This document shows positions 37,751 through 47,311 of a stretch of 64,000 bases of DNA, piece by piece (positions within the stretch are counted from its first letter, which is position 1; each line of letters begins with the position of its first letter). The stretch is taken from positions 124,001 to 188,000 of the forward strand of contig NZ_JBHRXV010000011.1 of the NCBI RefSeq assembly GCF_042648405.1, given 5' to 3'. Made by a program: the position numbers and the translations under genes. Below the pieces are notes generated by a model. It was not told the origin of the DNA. It made no database searches and worked only from the letters and a program-made list of their open reading frames with translations. Source of the DNA: Sphingoaurantiacus capsulatus. GTDB taxonomy: Bacteria; Pseudomonadota; Alphaproteobacteria; Sphingomonadales; Sphingomonadaceae.

Positions 37751-40552
37751 ATGATCGAGAAGCGTTCAAAGGCTCGCGCCGCGGCTTTGGCGATGACGGC
37801 GCTTGGGCTGAGCATGGCCTTCGCGGCACCGGCGCTCGCCGACCGGAATACCGAGTCCGCCTCTTCCTACGATCGCGGCTTCCAGCGTTTCGAGAAGGGC
37901 GACATCCGTGGCGCTCGCATCGAGATCATGAAGGCGCTGCAGTCGGACCCGAACAACGAACTCGCCCGCCTCGTCAACGCGCGCATCATGCTGGAGGGCG
38001 CCAACGGCGTCGGCGCGCAGACCGAGATCGAAAAGGCGATCAAGGCCGGCATCCCGCGTGACAAGACCCGCCACCTGATGGCGCACGCCTATCTGCTGCA
38101 ACGCGATTTCGACAAGGCGCTGAAGGAAGCCGACCCGGCGGTCGTCCCCGACCAGTTCTCCTCCTATGCGGCCCGAATCCGCGGCCGTATCCAGACGTCG
38201 CTCGACCAGCCCGAGCGCGCCCGCGCCGAGTTCGAGCTCGCCACCCGCATCGCGCCGCAGAGCGCCGACGCGCTCGTCGACCTCTCCCGCTACCAGATGA
38301 TGATGGGGCAGGGGGCCGAGGGCGAGAAGAACAACGATCGCGCACTGGCGCTCGAGCCGAGCAACCTCCCGGCGCTGCTGCTGAAGGGTGACTATGTCCG
38401 CCGTCGCCTCGGCCTCGAGCGGTCGATGCCCTATTACAATCAGGCGCTGCAGATCGACCCGAACAATATCGAGGCGCTGCTCGAGCGCGCGTCGACCTTG
38501 AGCGACCTGAAGCGCACCCCGGAGGCGAAGGCCGACCTGAAGAAGGTGCAGGGCATCGTCGCCGACCATCCGCTCGCGCTCTACCTCGAAGCGGTGATCG
38601 AATCGCGCGCCGGCCAGTATGACAAGGCCAATGCGCTGATGACGCGCACCAAGGGCTCGCTCGACCGCTATCCGCCGGCGCTGCTGCTGCAGGGTATGCT
38701 CGCCTACCAGCTCAACAACGTGCAGCAGGCCGAGGAATATCTCGGCAAGGTCGTCGCGCAGGTTCCCGAAAGCGACGTGGCGCGCAAGGTGTTCGCCGCG
38801 GTGCAGCTGAGGAAGGGCGACGCCAACGGCGCGATCGATACGCTGGGGCCGATCGTCAGCTCGGGCCGTGCCGATCCGCGCACGCTCGCGCTGCTCGGCT
38901 CCGCCTATGCGCGCAAGGGCGACTATAACAACGCGCAGGCCTTCCTCGAGCGCGCGTCGAAGGCGGCGCCGAACGATGCGGCGATGCGCACCCAGCTTGC
39001 GATGACCCGCGTGGCGCAGGGCAATACGTCGGCCGCCGCCGCCGACCTGTCCAACGTCCTGAAGGAAGACCCGAACTCGCAGCAGGCGCTGATGCTGTCG
39101 GCGCTGGTCAACATGCGCGCGAACAAGTTCAGGGAGGCGCTCGACATCACCAACCGGCTGGTGAAGGCGCATCCGAACTCGCCGATCGGCTACAATATGC
39201 GCGGTGCCGCGCTGATGGGCCTCAACAACAAGAAGGGGGCCGAGGCCAACTTCCGCGCCGCGGTCGCCAAGCAGCCGAAGTTCGTCGAAGGCCGCCGCAA
39301 CCTCGCGCAGCTGCTCATTTCGGACGGCCGTACGGAAGCGGGCCGGCAGGAACTGCTGCGCGTGCTCGAGGCGAACCGCAACGACATCCGCGCGATGACC
39401 TCGCTGGCGCAGCTGTCGGCGCGCGCCGGCAAGACCGAGGACCAGATCGCCTGGCTGAAGCGCGCCGCCACCGCGCAGCCGCGCGCGCTGGAGCCGCGCG
39501 TCGCGCTGATGCAGACCTATGTCAGCGTCGGCCAGCCCAACCGCGCGCTGACCGAAGCGCGTGCGCTGGAGCGTGACTTCAACAACAATCCGCGCGCCTT
39601 CGAGGCCACGGGCATCGCCTTCATGGTCGGCCGCAAGCCTGCCGAGGCGGAAAGCTCGTTCAACCGGCTGATCAACCTGGTGCCGAACGCGGTGCCGCCG
39701 CGGGTGATGCTGGCGCGCGCGCAGGTCGCGCAGAACCGGCCGGACGCCGCGCGCGGCACGCTCAATCAGGCGCTGACCATGCAGGGCCAGAACCTGCTGC
39801 CGGTCTATATCGACCTCATCGGCCTCGAAACGCGCGACCGGCGCATCAACGAGGCGGTCGCGCTCGTCGACCGCATGCGCAAGGCCTATCCGCGCTCGAA
39901 CATTCCGGATCAGGTGCTGGGCGACGCGTACCTCACCCTCGGCGATGCGCCGAAGGCGATGGCGGCCTATCAGGCGGCACGTAAGATCAACTTCGACCGG
40001 GCGGTCGCAACCCGCATGGCAACCGCGTCGCTGCGCGCCCGCAAGCCCGCCGACGCCATCGCGCTGATGCAGGCCTACACCAAGGCCAATCCGCGCGATG
40101 CGCAAGGGTCCGCGCAGCTCGCCGACCTTTACCTGCAGACGAAGCAGCACCGGCAGGCGATCGCCATCTATCAGGACCTGCGCAAGAAGGGCTTGGGCAA
40201 CGATCCGATCGTCAACAACAACCTCGCCTGGTCGCTGCACCAGATGCGCGACCCCAAGGCGGCATCGTTCGCCGAGGTGGCGCTGAAGGCCGCGCCGCGC
40301 TCGCCGGCGGTGCAGGACACGCTCGGCACCATCCTCATCGAGACGAAGGCCAACCCGAAGCGTGGCCTGGCGCTGCTGCAGCTCGCGGCGAAGACCTCGC
40401 CGCGTGATGCGAACATCCGCCATCACCTGGGCGTGGCGTTCGCGGCCAACGGCAAGAAGGCGGAAGCCAAGCGCGAACTGACGACGGCGCTTCGCCTGCC
40501 GAACCTCGAAAACGCCGCCGCGGCGCGCCGCCTGCTGGCGACGCTCGGCTAG
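37751..40552 (+). CDS. prsT: PEP-CTERM system TPR-repeat protein PrsT
   Basis: A 933-residue protein made almost entirely of tetratricopeptide repeats (about 25 by spacing), after a signal peptide (residues 1 to about 31, ending AAPALA). Repeated A-x-x-x-Y/F and N-P patterns such as ALQIDPNNIEALLERAS and ALAKAAPNDAA-type turns are visible throughout. PrsT homologues accompany exosortase A clusters and probably form a periplasmic scaffold for polysaccharide or PEP-CTERM protein handling. A GGTAGAGG ribosome site precedes the ATG. The C-terminal half is lysine/arginine richer, with a TPR pair ending in AARRLLATLG. Confidence 0.94.
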   Translation: MIEKRSKARAAALAMTALGLSMAFAAPALADRNTESASSYDRGFQRFEKGDIRGARIEIMKALQSDPNNELARLVNARIMLEGANGVGAQTEIEKAIKAGIPRDKTRHLMAHAYLLQRDFDKALKEADPAVVPDQFSSYAARIRGRIQTSLDQPERARAEFELATRIAPQSADALVDLSRYQMMMGQGAEGEKNNDRALALEPSNLPALLLKGDYVRRRLGLERSMPYYNQALQIDPNNIEALLERASTLSDLKRTPEAKADLKKVQGIVADHPLALYLEAVIESRAGQYDKANALMTRTKGSLDRYPPALLLQGMLAYQLNNVQQAEEYLGKVVAQVPESDVARKVFAAVQLRKGDANGAIDTLGPIVSSGRADPRTLALLGSAYARKGDYNNAQAFLERASKAAPNDAAMRTQLAMTRVAQGNTSAAAADLSNVLKEDPNSQQALMLSALVNMRANKFREALDITNRLVKAHPNSPIGYNMRGAALMGLNNKKGAEANFRAAVAKQPKFVEGRRNLAQLLISDGRTEAGRQELLRVLEANRNDIRAMTSLAQLSARAGKTEDQIAWLKRAATAQPRALEPRVALMQTYVSVGQPNRALTEARALERDFNNNPRAFEATGIAFMVGRKPAEAESSFNRLINLVPNAVPPRVMLARAQVAQNRPDAARGTLNQALTMQGQNLLPVYIDLIGLETRDRRINEAVALVDRMRKAYPRSNIPDQVLGDAYLTLGDAPKAMAAYQAARKINFDRAVATRMATASLRARKPADAIALMQAYTKANPRDAQGSAQLADLYLQTKQHRQAIAIYQDLRKKGLGNDPIVNNNLAWSLHQMRDPKAASFAEVALKAAPRSPAVQDTLGTILIETKANPKRGLALLQLAAKTSPRDANIRHHLGVAFAANGKKAEAKRELTTALRLPNLENAAAARRLLATLG

Positions 40553-40556
40553 GGAC

Positions 40557-40748
40557 TTAAGGCGCAGCGGCCCCGGGGAAGTCGACGCTGTCGACTCCCC
40601 CGGGGGCCGCGTCATTCTCGTCGAGGCCGGTCGGCGGCTCGCGGGCCGCGGGCGGCGCCTCGAAGCTCTCGCCGGGTACCACCTGATCGATACGGCCGGT
40701 GCGGTCGATCTCGTCTTCGGGTGGCACGGGCTTGCGCTGATCGCTCAT
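40557..40748 (-). CDS. Small hydrophilic protein of unknown function (third of three)
   Basis: A 63-residue polar, proline-rich protein beginning MSDQRKPVPPEDEIDRTGRI with a GLDENDAAPGGVDSVDFPG tail, likely disordered. GAGGAA lies 7 nt before ATG 40748. It is the last of three small same-strand genes and resembles the others only in composition. No domain is recognised. Confidence 0.6.
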   Translation of the reverse strand: MSDQRKPVPPEDEIDRTGRIDQVVPGESFEAPPAAREPPTGLDENDAAPGGVDSVDFPGAAAP

Positions 40749-40758
40749 CGCCATTTCC

Positions 40759-40944
40759 TCAGCTGTCGTGGCCGGCGTCGCGCGCGCCGCGCCGGGCATC
40801 GCCCGGCTCGCCGTGGAGCTGGGTAACGCCCGCCTCGCGGTGCGGCTTGCGCTTGCCGCCGCGGCCGTCGGCCATGGTGTCGCCGCCATCGGCGCGCAGC
40901 GCAGCGCTGCTGTCCTGCGGTTTGGGGGGCGCTGGATCACTCAT
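40759..40944 (-). CDS. Small hydrophilic protein of unknown function (second of three)
   Basis: A 61-residue basic and polar protein starting MSDPAPPKPQDSSAALRADG and rich in GGDTMADGRGGKRKP. It overlaps the preceding small gene by 8 bp, so it is probably translated from the same message. Predicted disordered; function unknown. Confidence 0.55.
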   Translation of the reverse strand: MSDPAPPKPQDSSAALRADGGDTMADGRGGKRKPHREAGVTQLHGEPGDARRGARDAGHDS

Positions 40945-41170
40945 CGTCGAAGTCACGCGGGTCGGGCCCCGGGCCGCCGGCGACCAGATTGGTGTCGATG
41001 ATGCTGGCGCCGTCGAGGCTGTCCTCGCCGCGGATCGACGGATCGCCGTCACGCGACGGGTTGCGGCCGTCGGCCGTCCCGCGCAGGCCGCCGAGATGGC
41101 CGGTCGAATTGAAGTCGGTGCCCGAGGGGCCGACGCTGTCGCTGCCGAGATCTTCGCGTTCGTTCGCCAT
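40937..41170 (-). CDS. Small acidic protein of unknown function (first of three)
   Basis: A 77-residue acidic, glycine-rich protein (MANEREDLGSDSVGPSGTDF, ending DPRDFDDE). A clear AGGAGAG site precedes the ATG. It heads a three-gene small cluster divergent from prsT and downstream of an alcohol dehydrogenase, and has repeated GxxxxDxxD-type segments. No homology is recognised; it may be a stress-related sphingomonad family. Confidence 0.65.
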   Translation of the reverse strand: MANEREDLGSDSVGPSGTDFNSTGHLGGLRGTADGRNPSRDGDPSIRGEDSLDGASIIDTNLVAGGPGPDPRDFDDE

Positions 41171-41262
41171 CGTCGCTCTCCTGTCTGCGCGGGTACAGGG
41201 AGAACGAAGCAGGGCAGGCGCGGTTGCGCCGCCCCCGGCCCTGAAGGCGACGGAACGGCCGA

Positions 41263-42363
41263 TCAGTGCGGCATGCGCAGAATCGGCTTGATGCTCTTGC
41301 CGCTGCGCATGTCGGCGATCGCCTCGTTGATCTCGTCGAGGCCGTAATAGGTTATCAGCCGGTCGAACGGGAATTTGCCCGCTTCGTGAAGCTCGATCAT
41401 CCGCGGGATGAACTCCTGCGGGTCGGCGTCGCCCTCGGTCACGCCGATGATCTTGCGGCCGGCAAGCAGCATCGACGGCATGATCGTCACCTCGACGCCC
41501 GGGGCGACCGCGAGCACCGCGCAGGTGCCGCGCTGCGCCAGCACGTCGATCGCGGCCTTGATGCTCGACGGCTTGCCGCTGGTGTCGACCGAGAAGGTCG
41601 CGCCGTCGGGCAGGATCGCCTTCAGCTGCTTCATCAGATCCTCGGCGTCGCCGCGAACGGTGTGGGTCGCGCCCAGTTCCTTTGCCAGCTCCAGACGGCC
41701 GTCATGCACATCGACCGCGACGACGGTGCCGCAATCGCTGGCCACGCCCGCCATCATCGCCGCCATGCCGACAGTGCCGACGCCGAACACCACGAGGCTG
41801 TCGCCCGCCTGCGGCTTCAGCGTGTTGAGCACGGTACCGGCACCGGTCTGCAGCCCGCAGCCGAGCGGCCCCAGTGCTTCCAGATAATGGTGGCGCGCGA
41901 CCTTCACGGTGTTGCGCGCGGTCGATAGGGCAAAGGTGGCGAAAGAGGACTGGCCGAAGAAGCCGCCCCACACCTTCTCGCCGCCATCATCATGGTAGGT
42001 CGGCTCGCGGTTCGGCCGGTAGCCCTTGAAGTTCCGCAGGCCGAATTCGAGGCAATATTGCGGCTTGCCGTCATCGCAGACCGCGCAGGCACCGCAGGAG
42101 GCGTAGGACAGGATGACATGGTCGCCGCGCTTGACGTGCGTCACGTTGGCGCCGACCGCCTCGACGATGCCGGCGCCTTCATGGCCGAGCACGATGGGGA
42201 GGGGCGGGGCGAAGGCGCCGTGCTGGCAGGCGATGTCCGAATGGCAGATGCCGACCGCGACGAGACGGACCAGCACCTCGTCCTCGCTGGGCGCCGCCAT
42301 CTCCAGCGACTTCACCTCGAAGGGTTTGCCGAACTCGCTGATGACCGCCGCTTCGACCTTCAT
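41263..42363 (-). CDS. Zinc-dependent NAD(P) alcohol dehydrogenase, aryl-alcohol type
   Basis: A 366-residue medium-chain dehydrogenase. The catalytic zinc is held by C40 (VGICHSD), H61/E62 (GHEGAG) and a cysteine in LGCGLQTGAG, and the structural zinc by four cysteines in SCGACAVCDDGKPQYC. The Rossmann fold GVGTVGMAA binds the cofactor. It resembles benzyl/aryl alcohol dehydrogenases (XylB-like) more than classic ethanol dehydrogenases. The physiological alcohol is unknown. An intergenic region separates it from the RND operon on the other strand. Confidence 0.92.
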   Translation of the reverse strand: MKVEAAVISEFGKPFEVKSLEMAAPSEDEVLVRLVAVGICHSDIACQHGAFAPPLPIVLGHEGAGIVEAVGANVTHVKRGDHVILSYASCGACAVCDDGKPQYCLEFGLRNFKGYRPNREPTYHDDGGEKVWGGFFGQSSFATFALSTARNTVKVARHHYLEALGPLGCGLQTGAGTVLNTLKPQAGDSLVVFGVGTVGMAAMMAGVASDCGTVVAVDVHDGRLELAKELGATHTVRGDAEDLMKQLKAILPDGATFSVDTSGKPSSIKAAIDVLAQRGTCAVLAVAPGVEVTIMPSMLLAGRKIIGVTEGDADPQEFIPRMIELHEAGKFPFDRLITYYGLDEINEAIADMRSGKSIKPILRMPH

Positions 42364-42539
42364 GCCATTTCTCCCCGTCGTTCGTTGTCCCCACGCTAGT
42401 CCGCCACGAAACGGCGCGCGAGCCCCTTGAAGCGTGAGGGATCAAGGGCCTGCGCTACGTAGCGTCATTGCTTTGTCGCGTTGTTGCGGCCAAAGGGCAG
42501 CCTTGCGAGTCCCCCGCAAAGTTCAGGAGCCGCGTCCCG

Positions 42540-43622
42540 ATGATTTTCCGCCCGCGTTCGGCACTTCCGGTCCTCGCGCTGCTCGCGCTCGCCGCCTGCG
42601 GCGATGGTGATGCCGCCAAGGCGCCCGGCGGACCCGGCGGCGGGCAGGCGCCCTCGGTGACCACCGCGACGGTGCAGCCGATCGCCTTTTCCGATCGCAT
42701 CGAGGCGGTGGGCACAGCCTATGCCCGCGAGTCGACGACGATCGCCGCGACGGTGACCGAGCGGATCGTGCGGCTCAACTTCACCGATGGCGCCTATGTG
42801 CAGCGGGGCCAGATCATCGCCGAGCTGTCGCGCGGCGAGCAGGCCGCCGGCCTCAACGAGGCGCAGGCGCGGCTGACCGAGGCTCAGCAGCAGCTGACCC
42901 GCCTTCGCCAGCTGCAGGATCGCGGCTTTGCCACCAATGCCCGCGTCGACGAGCAGGTGGCGATGGTCAATGCGGCGCGCGCGCAGGCCGGGCAAGCGCA
43001 GGCGCAGATCGGCGACCGCGTCATCCGCGCTCCGTTTTCGGGCGTCGTCGGCCTGCGCCGCATCTCGGCGGGCGCGACCGTCAGTCCGGGCACCGAGATC
43101 GCGACGATCAGCGACCTGTCGCAGATCAAGCTCGACTTCGCGCTGCCCGAGACCTTCCTGTCGGCGATGCGCACCGGCCAGGCGATCGAGGCCCGCGCCG
43201 CCGCCTTCCAGAACGAGGTGTTCCGCGGGGCGGTCGAGAGCATCGAGCCGACCGTCGATCCGGTCACCCGCTCGGTCACGGTGCGCGCGGTGCTGCCCAA
43301 CCCGGATGCGCGGATCAAGCCGGGCATGCTGCTGACCGTCAACGTGCTCGCCAACCCGCGTACCACGCTGGCGGTGCCCGAACTGGCGCTCGTTGCCGAA
43401 CGTGATCGCAGCTTCGTGTTCAAGGTAGATGACGAGAGCACCGCGCTGAAGACGCCGGTCGAGGTCGGCATCCGCCAGCAGGGCATGGTCGAGGTGAAGC
43501 GCGGCCTTGCGGCGGGGGACCGCATCGTCGCCGAAGGCACGATCAAGGTACGTGACGGGGGCAAGGTTCGCACGGCGCCGGCAGCGGGAACTGCTGCCGC
43601 CGCGCGCGGCGCAGCGGAGTAG
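42540..43622 (+). CDS. RND efflux periplasmic adaptor lipoprotein (MexH/MdtA-like)
   Basis: A 360-residue membrane-fusion protein. The leader LALLALAACGDGD has a lipobox LAAC, so it is a lipoprotein. It has a lipoyl/barrel-sandwich domain split by a helical hairpin (LNEAQARLTEAQQQLTRLRQ), GVVGLRRISAGATVSPGT, and a beta-barrel ending VRDGGKVRTAPA. It links the inner-membrane pump (next gene) to an outer-membrane channel. ATG 42540 follows AGGAGCC. Confidence 0.93.
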   Translation: MIFRPRSALPVLALLALAACGDGDAAKAPGGPGGGQAPSVTTATVQPIAFSDRIEAVGTAYARESTTIAATVTERIVRLNFTDGAYVQRGQIIAELSRGEQAAGLNEAQARLTEAQQQLTRLRQLQDRGFATNARVDEQVAMVNAARAQAGQAQAQIGDRVIRAPFSGVVGLRRISAGATVSPGTEIATISDLSQIKLDFALPETFLSAMRTGQAIEARAAAFQNEVFRGAVESIEPTVDPVTRSVTVRAVLPNPDARIKPGMLLTVNVLANPRTTLAVPELALVAERDRSFVFKVDDESTALKTPVEVGIRQQGMVEVKRGLAAGDRIVAEGTIKVRDGGKVRTAPAAGTAAAARGAAE

Positions 43623-43625
43623 CCG

Positions 43626-46600
43626 ATGTTTCTATCCGATGTCTCGGTCAAGCGGCCGGTCTTCGCGGCGGTCATCGCCATCCTGCTGGTGCTCGCCGGC
43701 GCCGTCGCCTTCTTCAGCCTGTCGGTGCGCGAAGTGCCCGACATCGACCCGCCGATCGTCTCCATCGAGACCAACTACCGGGGCGCCGCCGCCAACGTCG
43801 TCGAAAGCCGCATCACCCAGGTCATCGAAGACCGGATCAGCGGCATCGAGGGCGTCGAGTCGATCACCTCGAACTCGGAAAACGGTCGCTCGTCGATCAG
43901 CATCGAATTCTCGTCCAACCGCGATATCGACGCGGCGGCGAACGATGTGCGCGACCGCGTCAGCGGCGTGCTCGACAACATCCCCGAAGAGGCCGACCCG
44001 CCCGAAATCCGCAAGGTCGACGCCGACGAGCAGCCGATCATGTGGATCGCGCTGTCCGGCAAGGGCTGGACCTCGATGCAGCTCACTGACTATGCCGACC
44101 GCTTCCTCGTCGATCGCTTCGGCTCGATCGACGGCGTCGCGCGCGTGCAGATCGGCGGCGAGGCGCGGCCCTCGATGCGCATCTGGATCGACCGCGAGCG
44201 GCTGGCGGCGCTTGGCCTGACCGTCGGCGATGTCGAGGCGGCGTTGCGCCGCCAGAATGTCGAGCTGCCGGCGGGGCGTGTCGAGACGCAGGGCCAGAAC
44301 CTGACCGTCCGCCTCAACCGCGCCTATGCCAACGCCAATGATTTCCGGCAGTTGATCGTCTCGCGCGGCGAGACCGGCTATCTCGTCCGCCTCGGCGATG
44401 TGGCGCGCGTCGAGGTCGGGCCGGAGAATCCCTACAGCCTCTTCCGCGGCAACGGCGTTTCGGCGGTCGGCCTCGGCATCGTCCGCCAGTCGGGCGCCAA
44501 CACGCTCGAAGTGGCCGACGCGGCGCGCGCGGTGATGGAATCGGCGCAGAAGAATCTGCCCGAGGGCGTCAACCTCGACGTGAACAGCGATTCCTCGCAG
44601 TTCATCTCGGCCGCCATCGACAACGTCTACCAGACCTTGATCGAGGCGGCGGTGCTCGTCGTGCTGGTCATCTACGTCTTCCTCGGCTCGGCGCGCGCCA
44701 CGCTGATCCCGGCGATCACCGTGCCGATCTGCCTGCTCGCTACCTTCATCGTGCTGTGGGCGCTCGGCTTCTCGATCAACCTGCTGACCTTGCTGGCCCT
44801 GGTGCTGGCGATCGGCATCGTCGTCGACGACGCCATCGTCGTTCTCGAAAATATCTATCACCGCATCGAGCAGGGGGAGAGCCCGCTGGTCGCGTCCTAC
44901 AAGGGCGCGTCGCAGGTCGCCTTCGCCGTCGTCGCCACCACGCTCGTCGTCTGCGCGGTGTTCGTGCCGGTGATGTTCATCAGCGGCAACACCGGCATGC
45001 TGTTCCGCGAGCTGGCCGCCGCGATGATCGGGGCCATCGCCTTCTCAGGCTTCATCGCGCTGTCGCTGACGCCGATGCTCTGTTCGAAGATGCTGAAGCC
45101 GGCGGGCAGCTCCAACCGCTTCACCCGCTTCGTCGATGCGCGCTTCGAGCGCCTGAACGCGCGCTATGAAGGCGTGCTTCGCCGCATCATCAACAAGCCG
45201 CTGCTGGCGGGCGGCGCGGCGCTGATGTTCGTCATCGCCTGCCTGGGCCTCGGCACCACGCTCCAGTCGGAGCTGGCACCCGAGGAGGACCAGGGCAATT
45301 TCCAGATCTCGGTGACCGCCGCCGAGGGCACCGGCTGGGACACGATCGTCCGTTACATGGGCGAGCTCGAGCGCGAGCTGCTGCCGATGATCGAGGACGG
45401 CCCGATCCGCCGCCTGATGGTGCGCGCGCCCAACTCCTTTGGCGCCAGCGAGGATTTCGCCGGCGGCCGCATCATGGTGTTCCTCCACTCCTGGGCCGAC
45501 CGCGACGTGACCACTCGCGAAGTGGTTCAGCAGGTCGAGGACAAGCTGCGCGACAACCCCGCAGTGCGTGTCAGCGCCGCGGTGCCGTCGGCACTGTCGC
45601 GTGGCCGCGGCCGGCCGCTGATGTTCGTGATCGCCGGCGACACCTTCGAGGAACTCGCCAGCGCCCGCGACAAGCTGCTGGCGGCCGCCGAGAGCAATCC
45701 GAACATCCGCGATCTCGATAGCGACTACAAGGAAACCCGCCCGCAGGTGCTGATCGACATCGACACCGCGCGCGCCGGCGACCTCGGCGTGTCGGTGACC
45801 GAGATCGGCTCGACGCTCGAGACGATGATGGGTTCGCGTCGCGCCACCACCTTCGTCGACCGCGGCGAGGAATATTATGTGGTGCTGCAGGCCGAGGCCG
45901 AGGACCGTATCAGCCCGCAGGATTTGACCAACGTCTATGTCCGCTCGTCGACGACCGGCCAGCTGGTGGCGCTATCGAACCTGGTGACGTTGCGCAACTT
46001 CGCCGACGCGGGCTCGCTCGGCCGCTACAACAAGCTGCGCGCGGTGACGCTCAGCGGCAGCCTCGCGCCCGGCTATTCACTCGGCGAGGCGTTGACCTGG
46101 CTGGAGAATGAGGCGGCGCAGATCCCCGAGATCACGCAGGTCGGCTACAAAGGGGAATCGCTCTCCTACAAGCAGACGGGCTCCTCGATCGTCATCGTGT
46201 TCCTGCTGACGATCATCATCGTCTACCTGGTGCTGGCGGCGCAGTTCGAAAGCTTCATCCACCCGGCGGTGATCATCCTGACCGTGCCGCTGGCGGTCGG
46301 CGGCGGCGTGCTCGGGCTGGTGGTGATGGGCGGGACGCTCAACATCTACAGCCAGATCGGCATCGTCATGCTCGTCGGTTTGGCGGCGAAGAACGGCATC
46401 CTGATCGTCGAGTTTGCCAACCAGCTGCGCGACAGCGGCCGGTCGATCGAGCAGGCGGTGATCGAAGCCTCGACCCGGCGCCTCCGCCCGATCCTGATGA
46501 CCTCGATCGCCATCGTCGCCGGCGCCATCCCGCTGATGATCGCGAGCGGCGCCGGCGCCGCGGCGCGGCAGGCGATCGGCGTGGTCATCGTGTGGGGCGT

Positions 46601-46739
46601 CAGCATCGCCACGCTGCTGACGCTGTTCCTGATCCCGGTGTTCTACAACCGGCTGGCCCGCCGCACCGGCTCACCGGAAGCGGTGGCACGCAAGCTCAAG
46701 GACGAACTGGGCGGCGGCGCCGCGCAGCCGGCCGAGTAG
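43626..46739 (+). CDS. RND efflux inner-membrane pump (HAE1 family)
   Basis: A 1037-residue AcrB/MexB-type drug:proton antiporter with 12 transmembrane helices and two large periplasmic loops. The transmembrane 4 motif LALVLAIGIVVDDAIVVLEN has the DD proton-relay pair, and GLAAKNGILIVEFANQL is the matching second-half segment. It resembles MexI-type pumps by the short N-terminus MFLSDVSVKRPVFA. Starts 3 bp after the adaptor gene. There is no outer-membrane factor gene in the window, so a shared TolC-like channel is expected. Confidence 0.95.
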   Translation: MFLSDVSVKRPVFAAVIAILLVLAGAVAFFSLSVREVPDIDPPIVSIETNYRGAAANVVESRITQVIEDRISGIEGVESITSNSENGRSSISIEFSSNRDIDAAANDVRDRVSGVLDNIPEEADPPEIRKVDADEQPIMWIALSGKGWTSMQLTDYADRFLVDRFGSIDGVARVQIGGEARPSMRIWIDRERLAALGLTVGDVEAALRRQNVELPAGRVETQGQNLTVRLNRAYANANDFRQLIVSRGETGYLVRLGDVARVEVGPENPYSLFRGNGVSAVGLGIVRQSGANTLEVADAARAVMESAQKNLPEGVNLDVNSDSSQFISAAIDNVYQTLIEAAVLVVLVIYVFLGSARATLIPAITVPICLLATFIVLWALGFSINLLTLLALVLAIGIVVDDAIVVLENIYHRIEQGESPLVASYKGASQVAFAVVATTLVVCAVFVPVMFISGNTGMLFRELAAAMIGAIAFSGFIALSLTPMLCSKMLKPAGSSNRFTRFVDARFERLNARYEGVLRRIINKPLLAGGAALMFVIACLGLGTTLQSELAPEEDQGNFQISVTAAEGTGWDTIVRYMGELERELLPMIEDGPIRRLMVRAPNSFGASEDFAGGRIMVFLHSWADRDVTTREVVQQVEDKLRDNPAVRVSAAVPSALSRGRGRPLMFVIAGDTFEELASARDKLLAAAESNPNIRDLDSDYKETRPQVLIDIDTARAGDLGVSVTEIGSTLETMMGSRRATTFVDRGEEYYVVLQAEAEDRISPQDLTNVYVRSSTTGQLVALSNLVTLRNFADAGSLGRYNKLRAVTLSGSLAPGYSLGEALTWLENEAAQIPEITQVGYKGESLSYKQTGSSIVIVFLLTIIIVYLVLAAQFESFIHPAVIILTVPLAVGGGVLGLVVMGGTLNIYSQIGIVMLVGLAAKNGILIVEFANQLRDSGRSIEQAVIEASTRRLRPILMTSIAIVAGAIPLMIASGAGAAARQAIGVVIVWGVSIATLLTLFLIPVFYNRLARRTGSPEAVARKLKDELGGGAAQPAE

Positions 46740-46743
46740 GCAC

Positions 46744-47307
46744 ATGTCGCAGCTGGCTTCCCCCGCGCAGCTTCGCGGCGCGCTGCTGCGTGCCGTGCTG
46801 GTGGCGGTGCCGCTGATCATCCTGCTCGGCACGATTTCGGGCCGGGTGGCGGGGTCAGCCGAGTCGAACCCCTGGTTCCAGGCGCTGGTGAAGCCCGACA
46901 TCTACCCGCCCGGCTATGTGTTCGGGATCGCCTGGACGATCCTCTATGCGATGATGGGCATCGCGGTGGCGATGATCTGGAGCGCGCGCGGCGCGACGAT
47001 GCGCTGGCCGGCGCTGCTGCTGTTCGTGGTGCAACTCGCCGCCAATCTCGCCTGGTCGCCCTTGTTCTTCCGCGCGCAGCGAATCGAGGATGCCTTCTGG
47101 CTGCTGGTCGGCATCGGCGTCGCGGCGCTGCTCACCACCATCGCCTTCTTCACGGTGCGCCGCCTTGCAGCGCTGCTGATGCTTCCCTATCTCGCGTGGC
47201 TCGGCTTTGCGGGCGTCCTCAACTGGCGCATCCATGAGCTGAATTTGGACGGCGGACCCGCTATCGCCGTCGCAAGCGTTGAGCTTGCGTTGCCGTCACA
47301 GGAGTAG
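46744..47307 (+). CDS. tspO: TspO/MBR family protein
   Basis: A 187-residue five-helix membrane protein of the TspO (peripheral benzodiazepine receptor) family. Signatures are NPWFQALVKPDIYPPGYVFG, WTILYAMMGIAVAM, AANLAWSPLFF and the WLGFAGVLNWRI segment near the end. It binds porphyrins in bacteria and may modulate tetrapyrrole or stress responses. Follows the RND pump by 4 bp, so it may be cotranscribed with it. Confidence 0.9.
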   Translation: MSQLASPAQLRGALLRAVLVAVPLIILLGTISGRVAGSAESNPWFQALVKPDIYPPGYVFGIAWTILYAMMGIAVAMIWSARGATMRWPALLLFVVQLAANLAWSPLFFRAQRIEDAFWLLVGIGVAALLTTIAFFTVRRLAALLMLPYLAWLGFAGVLNWRIHELNLDGGPAIAVASVELALPSQE

Positions 47308-47311
47308 GCCC

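Noticed and set aside
37766..40615. Very long open frame opposite prsT
   Set aside because: It is the antisense shadow of a high-GC TPR gene; its predicted protein is arginine/histidine rich with no domain, while prsT has a clear signal peptide and TPRs.
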